A stretch of 40,516 bases of DNA from positions 1,332-41,847 of the forward strand of contig NZ_KL370815.1 in the NCBI RefSeq assembly GCF_000701685.1, in the 5' to 3' direction. Each line of letters opens with the position of its first letter. Position 1 is the first letter of the stretch. The translations under genes and the position numbers were made by a program. The DNA comes from Gemella sanguinis ATCC 700632 (GTDB taxonomy: Bacteria; Bacillota; Bacilli; Staphylococcales; Gemellaceae). The notes under the pieces are model-generated. The model did no database searches. It was given only the letters and a program-made list of their open reading frames with translations, and had not been told where the DNA came from. Shown piece by piece: positions 17,720 through 25,755 of the stretch.

Positions 17720-18190
17720 ATGATTGTTAATCACATTGGAATTTATGGAATTTGTATTAAAGATAATAGACTATTATGTATAAGAAAAGAAAAAGGTCCA
17801 TACAAAAATAGATTCGATTTACCTGGAGGTAGTCAAAAAGAAAATGAGGGATTAACTGAAACGTTAGTTCGAGAATTTAAAGAAGAAACAGGTTATCAAA
17901 TAGAAAACTACAGAAATTGCAGGGTTTATGATATATTTGTAGAAGAAAAAAATCGTACGGTACATCATATTATGGTATTTTATGATGTAGACGTTAATTT
18001 TGAACAACAAGATGAAGTTTTAGAAAAACTTGTTGATGAATTAAATGATTCTAGTGGAATCTATTGGATTGACTTGGAAAAATTAGATATAAGTAATGCA
18101 TCTCCTGTTATTTTAAAATTAGTACAGGAACTTAGTAATGATAAAACTATTTTAGAAAAAGTAGTATTTAAGAATTGGAAAATATTATAA
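17720..18190 (+). CDS. NUDIX hydrolase
   Basis: The 156-residue product hydrolyses a nucleoside diphosphate linked to another group; the exact substrate is unknown. The NUDIX box is complete at residues 37-59: GSQKENE, GLTETLV, REFKEETGY fits GX5EX7REUXEEXGU. N-terminal NHIGIYGICIKDNRLLCI is the usual leading strand. AGAGG precedes the ATG. It lies between the galU terminator and its own bidirectional terminator. Confidence 0.88.
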   Translation: MIVNHIGIYGICIKDNRLLCIRKEKGPYKNRFDLPGGSQKENEGLTETLVREFKEETGYQIENYRNCRVYDIFVEEKNRTVHHIMVFYDVDVNFEQQDEVLEKLVDELNDSSGIYWIDLEKLDISNASPVILKLVQELSNDKTILEKVVFKNWKIL

Positions 18191-18230
18191 AAGAACTTAT
18201 CCATCAGAAAGTATGGATAAGTTCTTTTTT
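18191..18230. terminator. Bidirectional terminator between NUDIX and rhodanese genes
   Basis: AAGAACTTATCCAT (18191-18204) pairs with ATGGATAAGTTCTT (18213-18226), followed by TTTT on the plus strand and TTATAATATT on the minus strand. Confidence 0.88.
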
Positions 18231-18233
18231 GTT

Positions 18234-19628
18234 CTATTTAAAATCATTTTTAGCGTCAGGTTTAGCACCTTTATCTTTGTTTTCATCTACAGGTAGAGAA
18301 CCATCTAGTTGCCAGTCATTCCATCCTCCATCGTAGAAGTATGTATTAGCACGACCAGTTAGTTGAGTCATAAACCAAGGAATAGAGTTTCTCCATCCAG
18401 TTCCGCAATAAACTGCAATCTTATCTGTTTCAGAAATACCTTGGCCTTTCCATAAGTTATAAATTTCTTGTGGATTACGTAATGTACCATCTGGATCATA
18501 GTAGTCATCCATATTAGCAGCATCAGTTCCAGAGAATCCGTAGACAGCTCCCTTAGGTTCACCTTTCTTATCGATATAGTCGTAACCACTAGTTTTACCA
18601 GTGTATTCATCCCAAGAACGAATACTAACTAGTTTAATTCCTTCTTTTTGAGCTTTTTCAGACATTTCTTTAGCACGAGCTATATCGTATTCAGGATGAG
18701 CTGGTACATTAACACCGAAGTCTTTAGCTTCTTGTGGAGTATTAACATTTGATTCTGTTTCATATCCAGCATCTTTCCAAGCTTGTAATCCTCCGTTTAA
18801 AACTCGTACATCTTTAACTCCAGCCCATTTAAGCGCCCAGTTTACACGGAAGGCAGCTGACGCATCGCTTGAGTATAATATGATAGTTTTATCACTTGTA
18901 ATACCTTGTTTTAATAAATTCTTTTTGATTTCATCCGCAGAGCGAAGATTCCAAATTGGACCTTCTTCTATCCAGTCAGTATTAAAGTGATAAGCTCCTT
19001 TGATATGCTCTTTGTAGGCTTTTGCCTTATCTAATTCTCCCCAAGAAACTTCAAAGATCGCATAATTATTATTTGTATATGTTTCAGGTTTTTTACCATC
19101 TTGTACATCTTTTACCCATTTAGGAGAGACAAGGTTTTGATATTCTGGATAAGCTACTATATTTGCTTTGTTTGCATCGTTATCAGCAAATGTTTTATAA
19201 TCCTCGAATTTATAAACCTCATAACCTAGAGAAGCAAATTTATCTGATACTTTTGCGATATTATCTTTGTTAGTATCGTAAACAACGATTTTTTTGTTTT
19301 TATCAAGTCCTTTATCACTAACAAACTTTGCTTCCTTATCTTTATTAACTTTACCTATGAATGAAGCACTATATTGAATTGAGTTTTTAAGGTGTCCTCC
19401 GTTTTTCACGTTATCAACTTTAAACCCGTTATAAGCTTCATCATCACGTGTATCAATAAATTGGTACTCGCTGTTACTTAAATTCTTAGTGAAATCTTCC
19501 AGTGAAATAGCCTTTATCTCCTTCTTCTCAACAGGTGTACTACTATTGTTGCCATCTTTTGTAGTACAGCCGCTAAGAATAAATCCTGAAGCTAAGAAAA
19601 TAATCCCCACTTTCTTAAAGTTAATCAT
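18234..19628 (-). CDS. Rhodanese-repeat lipoprotein (putative thiosulfate sulfurtransferase)
   Basis: The 464-residue product has a lipoprotein signal (KVGIIFLASGFILSGC, Cys21), so it is bound to the outer face of the membrane. Three rhodanese-like domains follow. The second has YSSDASAAFR where the active-site loop should hold Cys, so it is likely inactive. The third has YCGTGWRNS with Cys408 and a full CxxGxR-type loop, so it may transfer sulfur. The substrate is unknown. The start is uncertain: the ATG at 19628 gives a standard lipoprotein signal but sits 30 nt from AAAGGAGG, while an in-frame GTG at 19655 is only 3 nt from it. Confidence 0.82.
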   Translation of the reverse strand: MINFKKVGIIFLASGFILSGCTTKDGNNSSTPVEKKEIKAISLEDFTKNLSNSEYQFIDTRDDEAYNGFKVDNVKNGGHLKNSIQYSASFIGKVNKDKEAKFVSDKGLDKNKKIVVYDTNKDNIAKVSDKFASLGYEVYKFEDYKTFADNDANKANIVAYPEYQNLVSPKWVKDVQDGKKPETYTNNNYAIFEVSWGELDKAKAYKEHIKGAYHFNTDWIEEGPIWNLRSADEIKKNLLKQGITSDKTIILYSSDASAAFRVNWALKWAGVKDVRVLNGGLQAWKDAGYETESNVNTPQEAKDFGVNVPAHPEYDIARAKEMSEKAQKEGIKLVSIRSWDEYTGKTSGYDYIDKKGEPKGAVYGFSGTDAANMDDYYDPDGTLRNPQEIYNLWKGQGISETDKIAVYCGTGWRNSIPWFMTQLTGRANTYFYDGGWNDWQLDGSLPVDENKDKGAKPDAKNDFK

Positions 19629-19757
19629 ATTAAATTGTATGTGGTAACCTACCACTTTCCTCCTTTTATTTGTACACTATGATTATATTATATAATTTAA
19701 AAATTGTAAATATGAGTAAAATTTTTAAATTTCTAGTAAGGTTTACATAAAATATCT

Positions 19758-19770
19758 CAAACTGTACTAT
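19758..19770 (+). promoter_or_regulatory. Shared 13-bp prd-associated motif, copy 1
   Basis: CAAACTGTACTAT here recurs exactly at 24439-24451, before prdD. A candidate binding site common to the two prd transcription units; no known regulator can be assigned. The rest of the 19629-19960 stretch is AT-rich and shows no gene, only an imperfect inverted repeat (CACATATAAC at 19877, GTTTATGTG at 19909). Confidence 0.4.
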
Positions 19771-19960
19771 CGTTAAAAAGTATGAATATACAAGTGTGTA
19801 AAGGTTTTTGTTTTAAGTGATAATCTCTTTCAATTACAATAAAAAATTATTATGATAACATTTTCTTAAATAAATGCACATATAACGATAACAATAAAGT
19901 TTATGTGTAAAACGAAGAGAATAATTTTTTTATTTCTCAAAAAATAAATTAAAAAAAGCT

Positions 19961-19989
19961 TTGCAAATTTTCTGAAACTGTTATACAAT
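19961..19989 (+). promoter_or_regulatory. prdC operon promoter
   Basis: TTGCAA (19961-19966), 17-bp spacer, TACAAT (19984-19989): a standard vegetative promoter. No sigma-54 -24/-12 element was seen, unlike what PrdR-dependent control in clostridia would suggest. The leader holds a small hairpin (CAGTAG at 19995, CTACTG at 20011). Confidence 0.75.
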
Positions 19990-20051
19990 AAAACCAGTAG
20001 GAGTTTTGTGCTACTGCTTGTAAATAAATTTTGCTGAAAGGAGGAAAAGGT

Positions 20052-21371
20052 ATGTTAGAGTTTAATGTTGATAAAATTACTATTCCGCTAAAACAACATG
20101 TTGGTGGCCCATGTCAACCTATCGTTAGTGTTGGGGACCATGTAAAACGTGGACAACTTGTTGCAACTCCTAATGGATTAGGTGCTAATATTCACACAAG
20201 TTTATCTGGTGTTGTTGAATCTGTTGATGAAATGAACATCGTTGTAAAATTAGATAAAGAACAATCAGATGACTATGTAAAATTAGAACCAACAGACGAT
20301 CATCTACAACGTATTAAAGACGCTGGTATCGTTGGTGTAGGTGGAGCTGGATTCCCTACTGGAATCAAATTATCTGCACAAATACCTGGTGGATACGTAA
20401 TAGCTAACGCTGCTGAATGTGAACCGGTATTAGGACACAATGTTCGTTACATGGAAGAACATCCAGAAGAATTGGTACGTGGATTAAAATACATTCTTAA
20501 ACTAACAGGAGCAAAAGAAGGTTATATTGCGATTAAAACTAAATATCGTAAAGCTTTATTAGCTTTAGGAAAAGCATGTAAAAACGAACCAAATATCAGT
20601 ATTAAAATTTTACCAAATATGTATCCTGCAGGGGACGAACGTGTTATCGTTAGGGAAACATTAGGTGTAATTTTAAAACCTGGTCAATTACCATTAGAAG
20701 CAAATGCTATTATCTCAAACGTAGAAACTATTAAACGTATTGTAGAGGCTATTGAATTAGATAAACCATTAATCGATAAAGATATTACTGTCGGTGGACG
20801 TGTTCATAATCCAGATGTTTTCATGAATGTACCGATTGGATTACCAATTAGTGTATTTATTGAAAAAGCAGGAGGATACATTAACCCGCATGGTGAAATC
20901 GTACGTGGTGGACCATTCACAGGGCGTCCAGCTAAAGAAGACGAACCAATTAATAAAACAACTGGGGGTCTATTAGTGGCAATGCCATATCCACAAGAAC
21001 GCGAAAAAGTAGGGATACTTATTTGTGAATGTGGAGCCCAAGAAGAACGTCTTCGTCAAATAGCTGACGGAATGGGAGCAGAAGTTGTATCTGTTCAAAT
21101 GTGTAAACGTATGAAACCAGATAAAAACGGAAGATTACGTTGTGAGCTACCTGGTATCTGTCCAGGACAAGCGGAAAAAGTATTAACAATGAAAAAAGAT
21201 GGTGCGAAAGCTGTAATAGCTGGTACTTGTCAAGACTGAACTAACACCGTTACAGGTGTAGCTCCTAGGTTAGGAGTAAAAGTTTATCACAGTACCGACC
21301 ACGTCCTTCGTGCCACTGACCATCATTTATACAGAAGCTATAAAAGCTTAGAATTACATAATAACAAATAA
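20052..21371 (+). CDS. prdC: Proline reductase-associated electron transfer protein PrdC (selenoprotein)
   Basis: PrdC resembles RnfC and is thought to carry electrons to D-proline reductase. Reading through the UGA at 21237-21239 as selenocysteine (residue 396, in CQDUTN) gives 439 residues and ends at TAA 21369-21371; the 43 codons after the UGA stay open and read naturally. The RnfC-like flavin/NAD loop GVGGAGFPTGIKL is at about 98-110. The start is the ATG at 20052, 6 nt after AAAGGAGG; the longer reading at 20031 has no ribosome site. prdA begins 20 bp downstream. Cys residues in LICECGAQEE (about 320) may hold another redox site. Clostridial PrdC is also a selenoprotein. Confidence 0.9.
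21262..21276 (+). promoter_or_regulatory. Candidate SECIS hairpin of prdC
   Basis: CTCCTA (21262-21267) and TAGGAG (21271-21276) close a GGT loop, 28 nt after the Sec UGA. The same GGT loop occurs in the grdB hairpin. A second small hairpin (ACACC/GGTGT, 21244-21259) is nearer the UGA. Confidence 0.5.
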
Positions 21372-21391
21372 TTAGTTGGAGGTTAGAAGTA

Positions 21392-23332
21392 ATGTCAATT
21401 ACAGTAGAAACTGCAAAAGAACATTTAAATGACAAAGCGGTATTTTGTTGCAGAGCTGAGGAAGGTATCGTAATTACCCCAGAAAACTTAGAAGATCCAG
21501 GGTTATTCGATGATTTAGTAGATTCAGGTTTACTATCATTCCCAGATGATGCTTTAACAATCGGACAAGTATTAGGAGCTAAATTAACTAAAACAACAGA
21601 CGCTCTAGTACCTATTACGCCAGCTATCATTGATGCTGTTCAAGGCGGAGAAGAAAAAGCAGAAGAAAAACAAGAAGAAGTAGCAGAAGTTGCACCAGCT
21701 GCAGAAGTTGCTGAAGCAGCACCAGTTGCACCAGTTGCAGCACCAGTTGCTCAAGCATCAGCACCAGCTGGAGTATTCAAATTACAAATTGGAAAAGGTG
21801 AAAACATTAACCTTGAAATTCCATTATCAGCATTCGCTCAACAAGCTGCTCAACCAGCACCAGCTGCAGCAGTAGTTGAAGGGAAATCAGCAGCAGTAGC
21901 AGAAGCAGCTCCAGTAGCTGTAGAAGCAAAAGCTGAAGAAAAACATGAAGGTGAATCAAAATTCATCCGTTCATTAAAAACTAAACACTATAAAATTGAC
22001 AAAGTAGTATTTGGAGAAAAAACTGAAATTCAAGGAACTACTTTAGTATTAAGAACACCAGAAGATTTATGTAAAGAAGCTGCTGAGTCAGAAGAATTAG
22101 TAGAAGATGTTAAATTAGAAATCATCACTCCTGATAAATATGACACTTACAGTGAAACAATCATGGACGTTCAACCAATCGCTGTTAAAGAAGAAGGAGA
22201 AATCGGACACGGAGTTACTCGTGAACTTAAAGGTGTAGTAATGGTTCTTACAGGAACTGATGCTAACGGAGTTCAAATCGGGGAATTCGGATCTTCTGAA
22301 GGTGAATTAGAACGTAACATTATGTGGGGACGTCCTGGTGCTCCAGATAAAGGAGAAATCTTCATTAAAGGTCAAGTAACAATCAAAGCAGGAGCTAACA
22401 TGGAACGTCCAGGACCATTAGCTGCTCACAAAGCTTTCGATCACATTACTGAAGAAATTCGTAAAGCTCTTAAAGAATTAGAAGATGAAAGCCTAGTAGT
22501 AGGTGACATCAACATCGAACAATACCGTCACCCAGGAAACAAAAAAGTATTAATCGTTAAAGAAATCATGGGACAAGGTGCAATGCACGATAACTTAATC
22601 TTACCAGTAGAACCAGTTGGTACACTTGGTGCTAAACCAAACGTTGACCTTGGTAACTTACCAGTAATGCTTGCTCCAACAGAAGTATTAGACGGTGGTA
22701 TCCACGCATTAACATGTATTGGACCAGCTTCTAAAGAAACTTCTCGTCACTACTACCGTGAACCATTAGTACTTGAAGCTATGGCTGACGAAGAAATCGA
22801 CTTAGTAGGGGTATTACTAGTTGGATCACCTCAAGCTAACTCAGAAAAATTCTATGTATCTAAACGTGTTGGTATGACTATCGAAGCTATGGATATCGAT
22901 GGTGCTATCGTTACAACTGAAGGATTTGGTAACAACCACATCGACTTTGCTTCACACATCGAAGAAATCGGTAAACGTGGAGTATCAGTAGTTGGTATGA
23001 CTTACTCTGCAGTACAAGGTGCTCTTGTTGTAGGTAACGAATACATGTCAGCTATGGTTGATAACAACAAATCTAAACAAGGTATCGAAAACGAAATTCT
23101 TTCAAACAACACATTATGTAAAGAAGATGCTATCCGTGCTTTAGCAATGCTTAAAACACAAATGGGTGGCGGAACAATCAAAAAAGCTGAAAGAAAATGG
23201 AATCCAAACGTTAAATTAAACAACGTAGAAGTTATCGAAAAAACTACTGGTGAAAAAGTAGAATTAGTTGATAACGAACAAGTGTTACCAAAATCTAAAA
23301 AACGTCAAGAAATTTACGAAAAAGAAGACTAA
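21392..23332 (+). CDS. prdA: D-proline reductase proprotein PrdA
   Basis: PrdA is the pyruvoyl-bearing subunit of D-proline reductase, which opens D-proline to 5-aminovalerate. The 646-residue proprotein has an N-terminal domain (1-80), an Ala/Pro/Glu linker (about 88-190) that looks flexible, then the conserved body. Self-cleavage in clostridial PrdA occurs at a Thr-Cys pair; here it is ALTCIGPASKETS with Cys442, which would become the pyruvoyl group. The ATG follows GGAGG. It is second in the prdC operon. The body is paralogous to PrdD plus PrdE. Confidence 0.95.
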   Translation: MSITVETAKEHLNDKAVFCCRAEEGIVITPENLEDPGLFDDLVDSGLLSFPDDALTIGQVLGAKLTKTTDALVPITPAIIDAVQGGEEKAEEKQEEVAEVAPAAEVAEAAPVAPVAAPVAQASAPAGVFKLQIGKGENINLEIPLSAFAQQAAQPAPAAAVVEGKSAAVAEAAPVAVEAKAEEKHEGESKFIRSLKTKHYKIDKVVFGEKTEIQGTTLVLRTPEDLCKEAAESEELVEDVKLEIITPDKYDTYSETIMDVQPIAVKEEGEIGHGVTRELKGVVMVLTGTDANGVQIGEFGSSEGELERNIMWGRPGAPDKGEIFIKGQVTIKAGANMERPGPLAAHKAFDHITEEIRKALKELEDESLVVGDINIEQYRHPGNKKVLIVKEIMGQGAMHDNLILPVEPVGTLGAKPNVDLGNLPVMLAPTEVLDGGIHALTCIGPASKETSRHYYREPLVLEAMADEEIDLVGVLLVGSPQANSEKFYVSKRVGMTIEAMDIDGAIVTTEGFGNNHIDFASHIEEIGKRGVSVVGMTYSAVQGALVVGNEYMSAMVDNNKSKQGIENEILSNNTLCKEDAIRALAMLKTQMGGGTIKKAERKWNPNVKLNNVEVIEKTTGEKVELVDNEQVLPKSKKRQEIYEKED

Positions 23333-23357
23333 AATTTAAAAGAATAGGAAGTAAGTT

Positions 23358-23651
23358 ATGATTGAAAAATTAAAATATGCATCTACAGAAAGAGTGTTCG
23401 AAGGGGTTATAGTCGATCATAACGACGCCAGCGTTACGATAGATATTAAAGGACGCCTAGGGCAATTTAAAATTCCTATGAGAATGCTAATCTCGGAATA
23501 TCCAGTAAAAATCGGACAAGAAGTTGCATTTTTACTAAGTTATCCAGAAGTATTAAATGAAGAACCTGACGAACATTACGTAAATGCAATACTTAATACT
23601 AAAAAGTTAGAACAAGAAGTACAAAATAGAAAACACAACGAAGAAAAATAG
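23358..23651 (+). CDS. Small conserved proline-reductase cluster protein (CBO2463/CBO2479-type)
   Basis: The 97-residue product sits between prdA and prdB, 25 bp after one and 18 bp before the other. It reads as a small beta-rich domain (ERVFEGVIVDHNDASVTIDI, GRLGQFKIPMRMLIS) with a charged C-terminal tail. A protein of this size and style lies in the same place in clostridial prd clusters; the name is from memory of the CBO2463/CBO2479 domain and is not proven. No metal-binding or catalytic residues are obvious. A role in assembly of PrdA and PrdB is possible but only inferred from position. Confidence 0.8.
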   Translation: MIEKLKYASTERVFEGVIVDHNDASVTIDIKGRLGQFKIPMRMLISEYPVKIGQEVAFLLSYPEVLNEEPDEHYVNAILNTKKLEQEVQNRKHNEEK

Positions 23652-23669
23652 TAGGAAGGAGAAATTAGA

Positions 23670-24395
23670 ATGTCATTAACGATATTTGAAGGTCTACAAT
23701 CAGAGATTTTTGTACCTATTACACCTAAACCAGTTTGGGCTCCAGTAACTAAAGAATTAAAAGATATGAAAGTAGCATTAGCTACAGCAGCAGGAGTTCA
23801 CTTAAAAACAGATAAAAGATTTAACTTAGCAGGGGATACTACATTCCGTGAAATCCCAGATACTGCTCACAGTTCAGATCTTATGGTATCTCACGGTGGA
23901 TATGACAACGCTGACGCTAACAAAGACATCAACTGCATGTTCCCAATCGACAGATTACACGAACTTGCTAAAAAAGGTTTCATTAAAAGCGTAGCAGAAT
24001 TCCACTATGGATTCATGGGTGGTGGTGGAGACCAAGAGGCTTTCACTAACGAAACAGGTCCAGCAATCGCTAAAAAATTAAAAGAAGAAAATGTTGATGC
24101 AGTTATCTTAACTGCTGGTTGAGGTACTTGCCACAGAACTGCCGTGATCGTGCAGAGAGCAATTGAGGAAGCAGGTATTCCAACAATCTTAATAGCAGCA
24201 CTACCTCCAGTAGTGCGTCAAAACGGTACTCCAAGAGCCGTTGCTCCACTTGTACCAATGGGAGCAAACGCTGGGGAACCAGGAAACGTTGAGCAACAAA
24301 CACAAATTCTAGAAGCAACATTAGAGCAACTAGTTAAAATACCAAGTGCAGGTAAAATAGTTCCTCTACCATTTGAGTATATCGCTCACGTGTAG
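23670..24395 (+). CDS. prdB: D-proline reductase selenoprotein subunit PrdB
   Basis: PrdB holds the catalytic selenocysteine that attacks the ring carbon next to nitrogen of D-proline bound at the PrdA pyruvoyl. Reading through the UGA at 24120-24122 gives 241 residues with Sec at 151 in TAGUGTC, a UxxC motif; the clostridial protein has the same length and Sec position within a residue. The downstream part (PTILIAALPPVVRQNGTPRA) is in the same frame with no gap. AAGGAG precedes the ATG. Strongly similar in layout to GrdB (STUGTC). A strong terminator follows. Confidence 0.95.
24139..24155 (+). promoter_or_regulatory. Possible SECIS hairpin of prdB
   Basis: CTGC (24139-24142) pairs with GCAG (24152-24155), with CG/CG inside, a bulged T and a TGAT loop, 16-32 nt after the UGA. 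Weaker than the prdC and grdB hairpins. Confidence 0.3.
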
Positions 24396-24404
24396 GAGAA
24401 TTCC

Positions 24405-24435
24405 GGAGAGGGGCTTTCGCCCCTCTCCATTTTTT
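24405..24435 (+). terminator. GC-rich terminator between prdB and prdD
   Basis: GGAGAGGGGC (24405-24414) pairs perfectly with GCCCCTCTCC (24419-24428) around TTTC, followed by ATTTTTT. It separates prdC-prdA-prdB from the prdD unit. Confidence 0.95.
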
Positions 24436-24438
24436 ACA

Positions 24439-24451
24439 CAAACTGTACTAT
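24439..24451 (+). promoter_or_regulatory. Shared 13-bp prd-associated motif, copy 2
   Basis: CAAACTGTACTAT, identical to 19758-19770. It is followed by a palindromic stretch (AAACAG at 24453, CTGTTT at 24468). Downstream it also resembles the prdC promoter region (AAACTGT then ATAAAAC at 19975-19994). Confidence 0.4.
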
Positions 24452-24506
24452 AAAACAGTAAGGTTGCTGTTTCATTACAGAAAATATACAGTAAGGGATG
24501 ATGATT

Positions 24507-25244
24507 ATGCCAAAAGAGAGATTACAAATAAAGGCATTTCATATGAAAGATGTTGCATTAGGTAAGAAAGTGAAAATTGATAATAATCAATTAACTATTC
24601 CTACAGAAATAGAATATGATGAAAATGTCTTTGAAAAAGTAGAGGTTAAAATAATAAAACCAGGAGAACATAATTTTTATGTTAATACTATAATGGACAT
24701 AGTACCAATATCAACAAAAGTTATAGGTCGTCTTGGGGAAGGAATAACACATACATTAACAGGAGTATATATGATTTTAACTGGCGCGAATACTAAGGGT
24801 GAGCAAATGCATGAATTTGGTTCATCAGAAGGTATCTTGCAAGAACAGTTGGTATTAAATAAGGCTGGTTCTCCAGCAGATACAGATTACTTAATACATA
24901 TAGATGTTATTATTAAACCTGAGATTGATTTTAATCGTCAGTTAGCATTTTCTATTTTTGAACTTTCTGATGTTTACTTACAAAATATAAGAGAAGTTAT
25001 GAAGGTTCTTAGTGGTCGTGATGCTGATGAAGTTCATGAATTTTATAATAAACAAAATCCAGGAAAACCAAAAGTTGCTTTGGTTAAAGAAGTAGCTGGA
25101 CAAGGTATGATGTATGATAATCAGTTATTTCCTATAGAACCAAGTGGTATTGATAAAGGTATTTCAATTATAGATATGAATAATATGCCAGTTCTATTAA
25201 CACCTAACGAATATCGTGATGGTGCTATAAGAGCTATGGTATAG
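24507..25244 (+). CDS. prdD: Proline reductase cluster protein PrdD (PrdA N-terminal-half paralog)
   Basis: The 245 residues align with PrdA from about residue 190 to just before its cleavage site: matching blocks are TIMDIVPISTK, LTGVYMILTGANTKG and HEFGSSEG. It ends GAIRAMV, where PrdA continues GGIHALTC. It has no pyruvoyl-forming Cys. The ATG at 24507 is chosen because AAGGGA at 24493-24498 has the right spacing; ATG codons at 24498 and 24501 are too close. The role is unknown; it may form a structural pair with PrdE. prdE begins 14 bp after the stop. Confidence 0.88.
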   Translation: MPKERLQIKAFHMKDVALGKKVKIDNNQLTIPTEIEYDENVFEKVEVKIIKPGEHNFYVNTIMDIVPISTKVIGRLGEGITHTLTGVYMILTGANTKGEQMHEFGSSEGILQEQLVLNKAGSPADTDYLIHIDVIIKPEIDFNRQLAFSIFELSDVYLQNIREVMKVLSGRDADEVHEFYNKQNPGKPKVALVKEVAGQGMMYDNQLFPIEPSGIDKGISIIDMNNMPVLLTPNEYRDGAIRAMV

Positions 25245-25258
25245 GAAGGGGTGTTATT

Positions 25259-25735
25259 ATGGGGATAGGACCATCTACAAAAGAAACAAGTTTGCATCAC
25301 TTTAGAGATCCGTTATTAGATACGCTGGCAGACGATCCAGATATCGATTTCCAAGGGGTTGTTGTTGTAGGGACTCCACAAGATAATAGATTAAAACACC
25401 TTGTAGGTTGGCGTACAGCGGTGTGGCTAGAAGCTATGCGTACAGATGGTGCTATTATTTCAGCTGATGGTTGGGGTAATAGTGATGTCGACTATGCCAA
25501 TACCATGTTTGAAATTGGGGAACGTGATATTTCTATAGTAGGTTTAAAATTTATGGGTAAACATAAGTTTGTTGTAGAAAACCAGTATACGAAATATGTT
25601 TTAGATTTTAATAAATCTGAAGAAGGTAATGAAACTGAGGTAGTTTGTCAAAATAATATTGATTATTCTGATGCAAGAAAAGCTTTAGCACTATTAAAAT
25701 TAAAAATGCGTCAAGACGCTAATGAAAAAAATTAA
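25259..25735 (+). CDS. prdE: Proline reductase cluster protein PrdE (PrdA C-terminal-half paralog)
   Basis: The 158 residues align with PrdA downstream of its processing site: MGIGPSTKETSLHHFRDPL matches TCIGPASKETSRHYYREPL. The initiator Met takes the place of the Thr and Gly takes the place of the pyruvoyl-forming Cys, so it cannot make a pyruvoyl group. GGAAGGGG lies 7 nt before the ATG. prdF follows by 20 bp. Function unproven. Confidence 0.88.
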   Translation: MGIGPSTKETSLHHFRDPLLDTLADDPDIDFQGVVVVGTPQDNRLKHLVGWRTAVWLEAMRTDGAIISADGWGNSDVDYANTMFEIGERDISIVGLKFMGKHKFVVENQYTKYVLDFNKSEEGNETEVVCQNNIDYSDARKALALLKLKMRQDANEKN

Positions 25736-25755
25736 AAATTAAGGAGTGAATTATA

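Noticed and set aside
19915-19930. A catabolite-response (cre) site before prdC
   Set aside because: TGTAAAACGAAGAGA has one base too many before CG and a poor right half.
21237-21239. UGA in prdC as a true stop or a sequencing error
   Set aside because: The 43 codons after it stay open and end at TAA 20 bp before prdA, and clostridial PrdC has Sec; error cannot be fully excluded without reads.
24144-24395. A separate small gene after the prdB UGA
   Set aside because: It is in frame with prdB, has no ribosome site, and supplies the expected C-terminus of PrdB after TAGUGTC.
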